Positions 1-8,300 of a stretch of 64,000 nt of DNA are shown here, piece after piece. The notes below the pieces were generated by a model. The model searched no databases. It worked only from the letters and a program-made list of their open reading frames with translations, and was not told where the DNA came from. The position numbers and the translations under genes were made by a program. The stretch spans positions 78,974 to 142,973 of the forward strand of contig NZ_BMWD01000013.1 in NCBI RefSeq assembly GCF_014651055.1, in the 5' to 3' direction. Numbering within the stretch: the stretch's first letter is position 1; every line of letters begins with the position of its first letter. This DNA comes from Streptomyces fructofermentans. GTDB taxonomy: Bacteria; Actinomycetota; Actinomycetes; Streptomycetales; Streptomycetaceae.

Positions 1-94
1 CCCCCGCCGCGGCCCCGAACCCGCGGCCCCGAACCTGTGTCCCCGGACCCGGCCCCCAGCCGCTGGCCCCGAACCCGTGTCCCGGACCCGATCC
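1..94. repeat. Direct repeat in spacer at left edge
   Basis: A unit of about 27 bp beginning GGCCCCGAACC and ending CGGACCCG occurs at about 24-50 and again, slightly diverged, at about 66-91. No gene is visible on either strand. It is one of several GC-rich repeats in spacers of this window. Confidence 0.5.
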
Positions 95-136
95 CATGGT
101 GATGGGCCCGGCGATCGCGCCGGGCCCATCACCATG
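95..136. terminator. Strong hairpin terminator after the ACT/GNAT gene
   Basis: Two perfect 19-bp arms (95-113 and 118-136) flank the 4-base loop ATCG. The hairpin lies 28 bp past the stop of the leftward gene ending at 164. There is no U-run, which is usual for Streptomyces terminators, so it may act in both directions. Confidence 0.8.
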
Positions 137-163
137 ACCGGAAGGGCGGCCCGCCCCGCTTTC

Positions 164-1630
164 TCAGTCCCGCAGGGAGTGCTGGTGCTGGTGCTCGGGA
201 CCGTGCGCCTCGGCCTCGTCGTACGGGAGCCGCGAGTCCACGGGGGTCGCGGCCAGGCGGGCCGTGATGACCAGGGTGCCCTCCTCGATCTGGTAGTCGA
301 GGGGGAGGTCGAGGCCGCGCATCGCGGCCACCATGCCGGTGTTGGAGGCCTGCGTCACGGCGTACACGCTGTCGCAGCCCGCCTCGACGGCCATCGCCAC
401 CAGCCGGCCGAGCAGTTCGGCGCCGATGCCGCGCCGCTGCCAGGAGTCCTCCACGAGCAGCGCGATCTCGGTCTCGTCGCCGTCCCACAGGAGGTGTCCG
501 AGGCCGACGAGGCGTCCCGAGGCCGTCTGCACGGCGAGCGTGCGGCCGAAGCGGGGGCTGAGCAGGTGGTTGAGGTACTTGTCGGCGTCCAGCACGGGCC
601 CGTGGTAGCGCATGTTCAACGTGCGCGACGAGCACCGCTCGTGCATCGCCTTCGCGGCGGCGACGTCACCGATGTCGGCGCGGCGCACGGTGATGTCGTT
701 GCCCTGGGACAGCGTCAGTACGTCCTGGCTGTGCGGAACACGCGGACCGAGCCGGGCGTCCAGCTCGACCAGCGCCCGCGCCCTGGCGAACTCGGTGGGT
801 GTGAACGGCAGATACGGCCGCTCCACCGTGATCACTCCGCCCTCGGGCGCCCGCAGCCGCATCACCGTGCCGTCGAGCACCCCCTCCACGGGCGCGCCCT
901 CGTCCGCACGGCCGTCGCGGCCCGAACCGGCGGGCAGCGACCGGATGGTGCACCGGCCCAGCAACTGCCGCAGCGCCAGCGGAAGTTCGGCCGCGTCCAG
1001 GGCAGTGCGCGTCGCAAGGCCCAGTACGCGGGTGGGCGCGTCCACCAGGTCGTGCGTGTCGGCCCGCTCGATCCAGGTGCCGGTGCCGCCCGCCCCGGAC
1101 ACCGCGACGGTGACGTCGGAGGCGGCGACCCGGGCGGGAGCGCGCAGCAGGAACTCGTCCACCGTGCCCTCCGCCAGCGGGTGTGTCTGGAGGCTCAGGA
1201 TGTCGACCCGCTGCCCGGCCAGCGCCGCGCACAGCGCCGCCAGTGATCCCGGCTCGTCCCGGACGGTGGTCCGCATCCGCCACAGCACCGTCGCGTCGGT
1301 GACGGACTCCGGTGCGTCCTGCCGCTCCTCGGACGCCCCGGCCTGCCGCGCGGTCGCGGTCGGCCGGGGGCCGGTATCACTCGTCGGCGGGGCGTGGCCG
1401 TGGCCGTGGCGGCGTGCCCACCAGGTGTGGAAGCCCGCCGTGGCGGCCAGCACGGTCGCCGGGATCATGAGCCGGGCGGCGCCGTCGGGCCCGTGCCCGA
1501 TCAGGTCGGCCACACTGTCGGCGACCGCCACCGCGGTGAAGAGCGCGGCCAGTTGGAGGAGGTCCCGGCGCCGGTGGCGGACCGGCCGGCCGTTTTTCGC
1601 ACGCGTCACATCAGACATGTCTGGAGTCAT
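164..1630 (-). CDS. ACT-domain plus GNAT acetyltransferase protein
   Basis: A 488-residue protein in three parts. Residues about 25-70 hold two hydrophobic stretches that could be membrane segments. An ACT-like domain follows (from about 115, containing DEPGSLAALCAAL and DILSLQTHPLAEGTVDEF). The C-terminal third (from about 330) is a GNAT fold with the acetyl-CoA loop in DSWQRRGIGAELLGRL. ACT domains usually bind small ligands such as amino acids, so ligand-controlled acetylation is a reasonable inference, but the substrate is unknown. ATG at 1630 is taken as start; ATG at 1618 is almost as good and neither has a clear Shine-Dalgarno sequence. It is transcribed alone and is followed by a strong hairpin. 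Confidence 0.75.
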   Translation of the reverse strand: MTPDMSDVTRAKNGRPVRHRRRDLLQLAALFTAVAVADSVADLIGHGPDGAARLMIPATVLAATAGFHTWWARRHGHGHAPPTSDTGPRPTATARQAGASEERQDAPESVTDATVLWRMRTTVRDEPGSLAALCAALAGQRVDILSLQTHPLAEGTVDEFLLRAPARVAASDVTVAVSGAGGTGTWIERADTHDLVDAPTRVLGLATRTALDAAELPLALRQLLGRCTIRSLPAGSGRDGRADEGAPVEGVLDGTVMRLRAPEGGVITVERPYLPFTPTEFARARALVELDARLGPRVPHSQDVLTLSQGNDITVRRADIGDVAAAKAMHERCSSRTLNMRYHGPVLDADKYLNHLLSPRFGRTLAVQTASGRLVGLGHLLWDGDETEIALLVEDSWQRRGIGAELLGRLVAMAVEAGCDSVYAVTQASNTGMVAAMRGLDLPLDYQIEEGTLVITARLAATPVDSRLPYDEAEAHGPEHQHQHSLRD

Positions 1631-1647
1631 ACAGTCACTGTGAAGGA

Positions 1648-1668
1648 TTCGTGTTGCGTGATCACGAA
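1648..1668. promoter_or_regulatory. Inverted repeat upstream of the ACT/GNAT gene
   Basis: TTCGTG (1648-1653) and CACGAA (1663-1668) are separated by 9 bases. They lie 18 bases upstream of the start at 1630 in a comparatively AT-rich spacer. It looks like a repressor or activator site, but the cognate regulator is not known. Confidence 0.35.
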
Positions 1669-1808
1669 CGCTTTGTGACTGATCGGTTAAGTGTATATCT
1701 GCCCCGTTTGTTGTGTTTTGTAGTAAACCTTGGCGTGAAGTGAACGTCGGCCGCGCTGACCTGGTCGGCAGGCCCGCCGCACCGAATCCCTACGCCCCGT
1801 CGACTCCC

Positions 1809-4517
1809 CTAGGCCGCCTCGTCCCGGTCCAGAGTGGTCCGCAGGCGACGGGCCTGAGTCACGAGTCGGGACGTGCCCCGCCGGTCCACCGCCCGCGACA
1901 GATGGGGCAACTCGCCGCGTACCCCCGTCCGTTCGGCGCAGTCGGCGGCCACGGCCACCAGTTCCCCCAGCCCGTGGGGCGGCGCGGTGGCGCCGTCCGC
2001 GTCGAGGCGCTCGAACAGCGGGGGCAGCGCGGTCCTGACCACGGCCCAGACCGTGGCGTACGCGCCGGTCGCCGCCGCGGTCCGCACGGACTCGGCGAGC
2101 CGCAGGGGCTTGACCGCGCCGCATCGGACCAGTTCCCCGAGGTCCGCGCCGAGCCGGAAGGCGTCCAACTGCCCCCGGGCGGCCAGGACCAACAGTGCGT
2201 CGACCGCGCCGAGGCGGTCCTCGGGATGGCGGGCACCCAGGCCGTAGGCAAGCCCCAGGTGCACGGCCCCGCCCGCCTCGCCCTCCGCCTCGGCCATTCT
2301 CGGCAGCAGGGCGGCGTCGCCCCGTATGTCGTCCGTCGCGAGCGCGGAGAGGTCGTTCAGCAGCCTCCCCGCCACCAACTCGCGCTGCCCGGGCAGCACG
2401 GCCAGCCAGTACTGCTGGTCGGACTGCTCCCAGTAGTGGCTGCAGTACCTGCGCTGTGTGGAGACGTCGACGGGCAGGCCGAGCAGCCGGAACTCCGGCG
2501 GCAGCTCATCCGGGAACCATCCCGTGCCGGCCGACTCGTCGGCTCCGGCGGGTTCGAGCAGTACCCGGTTCCCCGAGACATGCCGTCTCACCGAGGGAAG
2601 GGAGGGACTTGCGGTCGCCAGCCAGCGGGCCAGCCGGTCCCCCTCCGGTGTGCCGAGGGCCGCGGCCCGTGCGGCGGCGGCGTCCGCGGCAGCCCGGTCG
2701 TCGCGCCGGACCCGCAGGAGCGCCTGAGCCAGATCCGCCTCGCCGGGCCGCGCGCCCAGCCGCCGGTACTCGTCGAGCCGGGAAACCAGTTCGTCCGGTT
2801 CCAGTACGCCCGACGCCCAGGTGGGCGTGGCCAGCAGGAGCGGCTGCGGTTCCGTCACCGCCCGGTGGGCCGCTTCCCAGAGCCGGGCGTTGAAGGCCCG
2901 GGCCGGCCCGCTGTGTGCACAGGACTCCGTCGTCGGCGGGTGCTGGACGGCCTTGCGCAGCGCCTCCACGCGCACCTGCCCGAACAGTGCGGCGAGTACG
3001 ACCTCCAGTCCGTGGGGCGCGGCGCCGAAGTAGCCGTCCACCGCCGTGTACCGGCTGTCGATGTCGAACCACCAGCGCCGGGCGACCGCGGGCCGCAGGG
3101 CCTCGACGAGCGCCGCCCTGTCCCGGTACGAGTGCCGCACCAGGCCGTCCAGGGTGCGTTCGAACGCGGCCACGTCACCGCCGGACGCCAGCAGGGCCGC
3201 GACCTCCTCGGCAACTTCGGCCGCCGACTCGGGGGCGGTGGCCAGGCGTTGCGGCTCGGGAGCAGGCGGCAGCATCTCCCGGTAGGGCTCCGGGGCCGTC
3301 CCTGCCTCCTCCAGCCCGAGCGGTCCCTCGGCCCGCGCGCGCAGCCCCGCGCTCAGCAGGTCCGCCGAGGCGGCCACCTCGGCCCGCACCTCCGCGGTCA
3401 CCGAGCCGATGTGCCGCTCGACCAGCTTCAGCGCGCGCTCCTGCACGTCCGTGTCCTCGTGGCCGAAGGCCCGGGCCACGGCGGGCAACAGCTCGGCCGC
3501 GCTGGACCGGTCGCGGCGCAGAGCCTTCCCGAGGAGGACGAGTTGGGACCGGACCAGTCTCCGCTCCGCGCGGAACAGCACAGCGTCCGACATCTCGGCG
3601 AGCTGCCGGGCTGTCAGGCCGCCGTCCAGTGCGAGGGACCCGAGCACCGACTGGGCGTGGGAGGCCACCGTGGACACGGCGTCGGAGGCGAGCGCCATCC
3701 AGGTCGCGACGTGCTCCAGTTCCTCGGCCCTGGTCGGTTCGAGGCCCTTCAGCAATCGCAGGAACACCCGGCAGTCGGCCGGGGGGCCGCCGCGCAGCAG
3801 TGCCGCCGCACAGGAGTCGAGCAGCTCCTGCCGGTCGAGGGTGCCCTCGCGGGTGAGCTGCGTGAGCGCGTCGACCCAGTCCTGAGCGCCGCTGCCGAAC
3901 ATCCAGTCCAGTCGGCCGCCGATCCCGGTGGTCCCGAAGGAGGCGGTGACCAGCTCCGCCGTGTGCGGGTCCTGGCGCAGCCGCTGGGCGACGGTGTCAC
4001 CGCGGCGGCGTGTGCCGCAGATCCACTGGACCCAGCCGAAGACGTACGTCTCCGTCGTCGGCAAGGGGCAGCCCGACAGCCGGACCAGGCCGGACATCAG
4101 CTCGTAGGGCACCTGGGCGCTGTCCGGGCGCTCCGCCAGCCGGTGCGCCACATCGCCGAGCCAGGCCCGCTCCCGGTCGCCCAGCACATGGAGCAGCACC
4201 GCCGGGGACGCCTGGGCCCAGCGCATGTCGGCGCCGGTGAGCCAGTCCGCCGTGCCCGCCGCGCCGGTGTGGCACGCCGCCCCGGCCGCGTGGAGCGTCG
4301 GGTGCGCCCTGCGGGACGCGGAGTCCCAGCGGGCCGGCCGCAGCTCCTTGCGGAGCTCCTTCAACGCGGGCAGGCAGGCGCGCCGTTCGGCGTCCGTCAT
4401 ACCGTCGAGGAGTCCCACGACCTCGGCCGTCCGGCCCGCCCGCACTGCCTTGAGCAGCGCGTCGCCCAACGGCGGTGCGGACACCGCCGCCTCACTCGTC
4501 ATCGTCGTCCCGCTCAT
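1809..4517 (-). CDS. DUF6493-type large helical-repeat protein
   Basis: A 902-residue soluble protein with no signal peptide or membrane segment. It is rich in Leu, Ala and Arg and made of amphipathic helices suggesting HEAT/ARM-like repeats (for example VQERALKLVERHIGSVTAEVRAEV interrupted by similar blocks). From memory this corresponds to the DUF6493 family of Streptomyces, which commonly sits after a SWIM zinc-finger gene. The start is ATG 4517, overlapping the preceding stop as ATGA (4514-4517), so the two are translationally coupled. Function is unknown; a scaffold partnering the SWIM protein is inference from the coupling. Confidence 0.7.
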   Translation of the reverse strand: MSGTTMTSEAAVSAPPLGDALLKAVRAGRTAEVVGLLDGMTDAERRACLPALKELRKELRPARWDSASRRAHPTLHAAGAACHTGAAGTADWLTGADMRWAQASPAVLLHVLGDRERAWLGDVAHRLAERPDSAQVPYELMSGLVRLSGCPLPTTETYVFGWVQWICGTRRRGDTVAQRLRQDPHTAELVTASFGTTGIGGRLDWMFGSGAQDWVDALTQLTREGTLDRQELLDSCAAALLRGGPPADCRVFLRLLKGLEPTRAEELEHVATWMALASDAVSTVASHAQSVLGSLALDGGLTARQLAEMSDAVLFRAERRLVRSQLVLLGKALRRDRSSAAELLPAVARAFGHEDTDVQERALKLVERHIGSVTAEVRAEVAASADLLSAGLRARAEGPLGLEEAGTAPEPYREMLPPAPEPQRLATAPESAAEVAEEVAALLASGGDVAAFERTLDGLVRHSYRDRAALVEALRPAVARRWWFDIDSRYTAVDGYFGAAPHGLEVVLAALFGQVRVEALRKAVQHPPTTESCAHSGPARAFNARLWEAAHRAVTEPQPLLLATPTWASGVLEPDELVSRLDEYRRLGARPGEADLAQALLRVRRDDRAAADAAAARAAALGTPEGDRLARWLATASPSLPSVRRHVSGNRVLLEPAGADESAGTGWFPDELPPEFRLLGLPVDVSTQRRYCSHYWEQSDQQYWLAVLPGQRELVAGRLLNDLSALATDDIRGDAALLPRMAEAEGEAGGAVHLGLAYGLGARHPEDRLGAVDALLVLAARGQLDAFRLGADLGELVRCGAVKPLRLAESVRTAAATGAYATVWAVVRTALPPLFERLDADGATAPPHGLGELVAVAADCAERTGVRGELPHLSRAVDRRGTSRLVTQARRLRTTLDRDEAA

Positions 4518-5905
4518 CGCGCACCCCCGTCGACCAGTACCTTCGTCCGTCCCGCGACCGCTTCCCGCTTGGCCATCCGCACCGCCAGCGCGTGCTTGCA
4601 CGGTCCCCGCCCTCCCCGGTACCTGGCCCACCACAGGCAGCTGCAGCTCAGCCTCCCCGCGTCGTCCCGCACCCGGTGGACGTGCCCGTCCTCCGCGGTC
4701 ACCGTGCCGAGCGCCCCGTCCAGCGCCACGGAGTCCGCCGCGAGCAGGGCCCGGGCGGCCCGCAGACGCGGGTTGTGCCTCTCCACGCGGTCGGCGTCGT
4801 ACGGCAGTTCGCGGTGGAAGTAGGCGGCCTCAGCCGTGTCGTAGCCCACGCGGCCCGAGGTGCCGAGGCGGACCAGCGCGGCGCGCACCCGGTCGGCGGG
4901 CAGCCCCGACGCGGCGGAGAGGTCCTCCACGTCGATCCGGGGTTCCCAGGCCAGGAGCACGGAGACCAGCTCCGCGTCCTCGGCCGCCGCGTCCGAGGAC
5001 AGTGCGTCGAGGACGCCGCCCTCACCGGAGAACCCGCGTGAGGCCTCGGGCGAGAGGGTGAGCGTGAGCCGCATGCCGGGCAGCGCGACCTCCCAGGCGG
5101 ACGCCGTCGCGGCGGCTCCCTCGACCCGGGGCCCGTACACCCGCAGGGCGGTCGCGCGGCGCAGCACCCGCTGGAGCGCGATCAGCCGCTCCGGGCCGGG
5201 CAGGCACACGGCTCCGGGCACCGGCCGGGTCGTGGGACGCAGACCGCCGCCCGCAGGGACCACCCACTGGGCGCCGCGCCCGCCGGAACGCGGCAGCGAG
5301 CGCAGGAAGCGCACGGCCTCGACCGCGGTCAGTTCGGCCCGCAGGTCGAAACCGGCCGATATCACCTGGGCCTCGGCGAAGCCGCGCAGCCACCGGTCGG
5401 GCAGCGGCACCCTCTTCTCCACGACCGGCCCGTCCAGCGTTGTCACGGCCATCTCGTCGGGGCCGACCCGAAGGTGCAGCGGATCGTCCGAGCCGATCCT
5501 CGACAGCGCTTCCCGCAAGGGGTTGTTGACGTCGACGTTCGTCGTGCCGTGGCCCACCTCGCCGCCGTCCAGCCCGGACTCCAGGACGTCGAGGCGGGCG
5601 TACACCCCGCCACAGCCGGAGAAGGACTCGAAGCGCAGCCGGTCGCCGTTGCCCGTCACCACGGGGTCCAGGGACGCCCGCAACTGCTGCTGGTGGTACC
5701 GGGCGACCGCCACGTCGGCGACCGCGAGGAGCCCCGCCGAGGCCACCTGGGGCGAGGTCAGGAAGCCCGTGAAGAAGCGCGGGTGGTCCTCGACACCGCG
5801 GGGCGTCGCGCCGCGCGAGGTCTCCAGCCCCAGGCGCCGTACGCCTGCTGAGGACTCCAGCGCGGAGGATCGGGTGTAGGCCACGGCCTGCAAGGATCGC
5901 GTCAT
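4514..5905 (-). CDS. SWIM zinc-finger protein
   Basis: A 463-residue protein. Near the C-terminus it carries the SWIM metal-binding pattern CxCx(n)CxH, seen as LSCSCLWWARYRGG then GPCKHALA. The N-terminal and middle parts are beta-rich with no recognised enzyme motif. SWIM domains bind DNA or protein. The start ATG 5905 was chosen over upstream in-frame codons because MTRSLQAVAYTR is the natural N-terminus and no domain precedes it. It is the first gene of a two-gene unit with the DUF6493-type gene. Similar SWIM proteins elsewhere occur with MoxR ATPase and VWA genes, which are absent here. Confidence 0.75.
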   Translation of the reverse strand: MTRSLQAVAYTRSSALESSAGVRRLGLETSRGATPRGVEDHPRFFTGFLTSPQVASAGLLAVADVAVARYHQQQLRASLDPVVTGNGDRLRFESFSGCGGVYARLDVLESGLDGGEVGHGTTNVDVNNPLREALSRIGSDDPLHLRVGPDEMAVTTLDGPVVEKRVPLPDRWLRGFAEAQVISAGFDLRAELTAVEAVRFLRSLPRSGGRGAQWVVPAGGGLRPTTRPVPGAVCLPGPERLIALQRVLRRATALRVYGPRVEGAAATASAWEVALPGMRLTLTLSPEASRGFSGEGGVLDALSSDAAAEDAELVSVLLAWEPRIDVEDLSAASGLPADRVRAALVRLGTSGRVGYDTAEAAYFHRELPYDADRVERHNPRLRAARALLAADSVALDGALGTVTAEDGHVHRVRDDAGRLSCSCLWWARYRGGRGPCKHALAVRMAKREAVAGRTKVLVDGGAR

Positions 5906-6303
5906 GGAAAAACCGTAGGCGCGACCACTGACAATCGCTCCGACCTGCGAAAACGAGGATTCCGGCCGCGTGGATGCGCAGCCCGGGGGCGCGGTCCGGG
6001 CGGTGTGGCCGTGCTCGACTGACGGCCGGTCGACAGGATCGGCCTGCACGGCTCTGACGGCTCGTCAGCACCGTGCCGCTCAGTGCCGGGCGCCGCTCGG
6101 TGGCGGGTGCGCGACCGCACACGGGGCATGGGGGGTCGAGAACAGGGCGTCGAAGACGCGGCAGCGGTGCAACCCGGGAGCGGCACACCGGCGGTCCGGT
6201 GGAGGCCGATGCGCCGCGTACCGGAGGATGACACCGGTACGCGGCGGGGACTCCGGGCGCGGGGGACTGCTCGGCACGAAATCCGAGCTCCGAGGGTACG
6301 GGA
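5906..6303. other. Spacer between phoD and the SWIM gene
   Basis: About 400 bases with no convincing gene on either strand; the open frames lack ribosome binding sites and family resemblance. It must hold the SWIM promoter (unidentified) and contains the hairpin at 6212-6246. Confidence 0.6.
6212..6246 (-). terminator. Hairpin terminator downstream of phoD
   Basis: Perfect 13-bp arms (6212-6224 and 6234-6246) enclose a 9-base loop. It lies 58 bp past the phoD stop on the minus strand, with no U-run. Confidence 0.7.
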
Positions 6304-7884
6304 CTACTGCCCCACGCGCCCCGGCTGCAGCACCTTCGTGAACAGCACCGCACCGCCCGTCGCCCGCAGACGGACCGTCAACTCGCCGCTGTCACCGTCG
6401 ATGTCCACCTCGCCGAAGTACTGCGGCGACTCCATCGGGGAGACGTTCGACCTGGTCGGCGCCTTGAGGAAGACGCGGTCCGGGCCGAAGGTGCCGTCGA
6501 GCGCGTTCGCCGGGAAGCCGCCCGCGGCGAGCGGTCCGGAGACGAACTCCCAGAAGGGCGCGAAGTCCTTGAACGCCGCCCGCGACGGGTCGTAGTGCTG
6601 CGCCGAGGTGTAGTGCACGTCCGCCGTGAGCCACACCGTGCCGGTGATCCGGCGGTGCTTGACGAAGCGCAGCAGCTCCGCGATCTGTAGCTCGCGGCCC
6701 AGCGGCGCGCCGGGGTCCCCCTGCGCGACGGCCTCGATGTCCGTCGCGCCGTCCCGCACGACCAGCCCGAGCGGCATGTCGGAGGCGATCACCTTCCACA
6801 CCGCGCGCGAGCGCGCCAGTTCGCGTTTCAGCCAGGCCAACTGCTCCGGGCCCAGGATTCCGTCGGTGGCGTCGGGCTGCCGGCCGGGCGAGTTGGCGTC
6901 CCGGAACGTGCGCATGTCGAGTACGAAGACGTCCAGCAGCGGACCGTGGCGCACGACGCGGTGCACCCTGCCCCCGTCGCCGGTGGAGGGCAGGGTGGAG
7001 ACCGGGACGTACTCGCTGAACGCCTTGAGCGCGCGGGCGGCGAGCGTGTCGACGTTCTTCTCCGTGTAGCGGGCGTCGGTCAGGATCTCGCCCGGGTACC
7101 AGTTGTTGACGACCTCGTGGTCGTCCCACTGGGTGATCGTCGGGACCTGGGCGTTGAAGCGGCGTACGTTCTCGTCGAGCAGCGGGTACCGGAAGGCGCC
7201 GCGGAACTCGGCGAGGGTCTCGGCGACCTTGGACTTCTCCTCGGTGGTCACGTTCCGCCAGACACGCCCGTCGGGCAGTGTCACGGTCGGGGAGAGCGGC
7301 CCGTCCGCGTAGATGGTGTCGCCGCTGCAGAGGAAGAAGTCCGGGTCCAGGCGGCGCATCTCCTCGTAGGCGAAGAGCCCGCCGAGGTCCGGGTTGATGC
7401 CCCAGCCCTGTCCCACGATGTCGGCCGACCAGAGGAAGCGGACGCCCTGGCGCCGCTTGCCGGGAGCGGTCCGGAAGGTGCCGGACACGGGCTCGCCGGA
7501 GCGACGGGGGTCGTCCGGGTCGGCCAACGTCACCCGGTAGTGGATCTGCTCGCCCGACGGCAGGCCGCGGACCGGAACCGTGCCGGTGAAGTCGGTGCCG
7601 GGGCCCAGCAGCGGACCGCGCCATCTGCGGGCGTTGCGGAACGACTCCGTCGCGGACGTCTCCACCACCATGCGGGCCGGCCGGTCGGAACGTACCCACA
7701 CGAGGCCCGAGTGCGTGGTGACGTCCCCGGCCTGGACGCCCCACGGAGCCCGTGGTCGGCCGGTCAGGGCGAGTGCCGGCGCCACGCCGGCGGCGGAGGG
7801 CAGTGCGAGCGCCGCCGACGCGGCGAGCGAGCCGCGCAGCACGCCGCGGCGGTCCGGGAACGGGCTCGGGGGACGGTGTGACAT
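6304..7884 (-). CDS. phoD: Secreted alkaline phosphatase D
   Basis: A 526-residue exported phosphodiesterase/alkaline phosphatase of the PhoD family, which releases phosphate from organic phosphates outside the cell. The N-terminus is a Tat signal (PFPDRRGVLRGS, then an Ala/Leu-rich core). A PhoD N-terminal beta domain (about residues 40-140) is followed by the metallophosphatase domain. Visible metal-binding motifs include FLWSADI, CSGDTIYADG, WDDHEVVNNW, VIASDMPLGL and LTADVHYTSA. The start ATG 7884 has AGGAGG 7 bases upstream. The PHO-box-like repeat at 7948-7969 suggests PhoP activation under phosphate limitation. Confidence 0.92.
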   Translation of the reverse strand: MSHRPPSPFPDRRGVLRGSLAASAALALPSAAGVAPALALTGRPRAPWGVQAGDVTTHSGLVWVRSDRPARMVVETSATESFRNARRWRGPLLGPGTDFTGTVPVRGLPSGEQIHYRVTLADPDDPRRSGEPVSGTFRTAPGKRRQGVRFLWSADIVGQGWGINPDLGGLFAYEEMRRLDPDFFLCSGDTIYADGPLSPTVTLPDGRVWRNVTTEEKSKVAETLAEFRGAFRYPLLDENVRRFNAQVPTITQWDDHEVVNNWYPGEILTDARYTEKNVDTLAARALKAFSEYVPVSTLPSTGDGGRVHRVVRHGPLLDVFVLDMRTFRDANSPGRQPDATDGILGPEQLAWLKRELARSRAVWKVIASDMPLGLVVRDGATDIEAVAQGDPGAPLGRELQIAELLRFVKHRRITGTVWLTADVHYTSAQHYDPSRAAFKDFAPFWEFVSGPLAAGGFPANALDGTFGPDRVFLKAPTRSNVSPMESPQYFGEVDIDGDSGELTVRLRATGGAVLFTKVLQPGRVGQ

Positions 7885-7947
7885 GGATCGCCTCCTGGGA
7901 CGGGTCGGACCAATGTGCACGGCCACAACTACTGGTGCGCCGCAGCG

Positions 7948-7969
7948 CACACGCAAACCACAAGTGAAC
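7948..7969 (-). promoter_or_regulatory. Candidate PHO box (PhoP operator) for phoD
   Basis: On the minus strand two adjacent 11-mers read GTTCACTTGTG and GTTTGCGTGTG. The first matches the Streptomyces PhoP direct-repeat consensus (G-G/T-T-C-A-Y-Y-Y-R-G/C-G) at 10 of 11 positions, the second at about 7. They lie 64-85 bases upstream of the phoD start. Published work places Streptomyces phoD under PhoP, which supports the call. Confidence 0.6.
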
Positions 7970-8150
7970 AACTGACCGCGGCGGCAAGGGAACCGGCGCG
8001 CGGCACCGGCCTTGCGGCGCACCGGCCGGCCGGCCCCTGCCGGTCGCCCTGGGACCGAGCGGCCCCGGGACCGAGCGGCCCCGGGCCGAACGTGCCCGGG
8101 CGGGGGCCGGAGCGCTCCCCGACGAGGCGCCGACGGCGCCCGTGCCAGCC

Positions 8151-8238
8151 GACCCCGGACGACGTGCCGGCCGACCCCGGACGACGTGCCGGCCGACCCC
8201 GGACGGCGTGTCGACCGCCTCCGGACGGCGTGTCGACC
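8151..8238. repeat. 22-bp tandem repeat, four copies
   Basis: Units start at 8151, 8173, 8195 and 8217. The first two are identical (GACCCCGGACGACGTGCCGG plus CC), the third differs at two positions and the fourth at a few more. A decayed fifth unit follows. The period is not a multiple of three and the array lies between the phoD start and the 3' end of the MocR gene. Confidence 0.8.
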
Positions 8239-8300
8239 GCCTCCGCAGTCAGCGCTTTCCGACCGCCTACGGGCCGCTCTCCACCCGCCCGCCTACCCCG

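Noticed and set aside
77..1246. Long rightward open frame opposite the ACT/GNAT gene
   Set aside because: It is antisense to a gene with clear domains, has Arg/His/Gln-rich composition typical of shadow frames in high-GC DNA, and matches no family.
1713..4823. Rightward open frame of about 1000 codons opposite the DUF6493-type gene
   Set aside because: Long antisense frames are expected at this GC content; its sequence is low-complexity, with no ribosome binding site.
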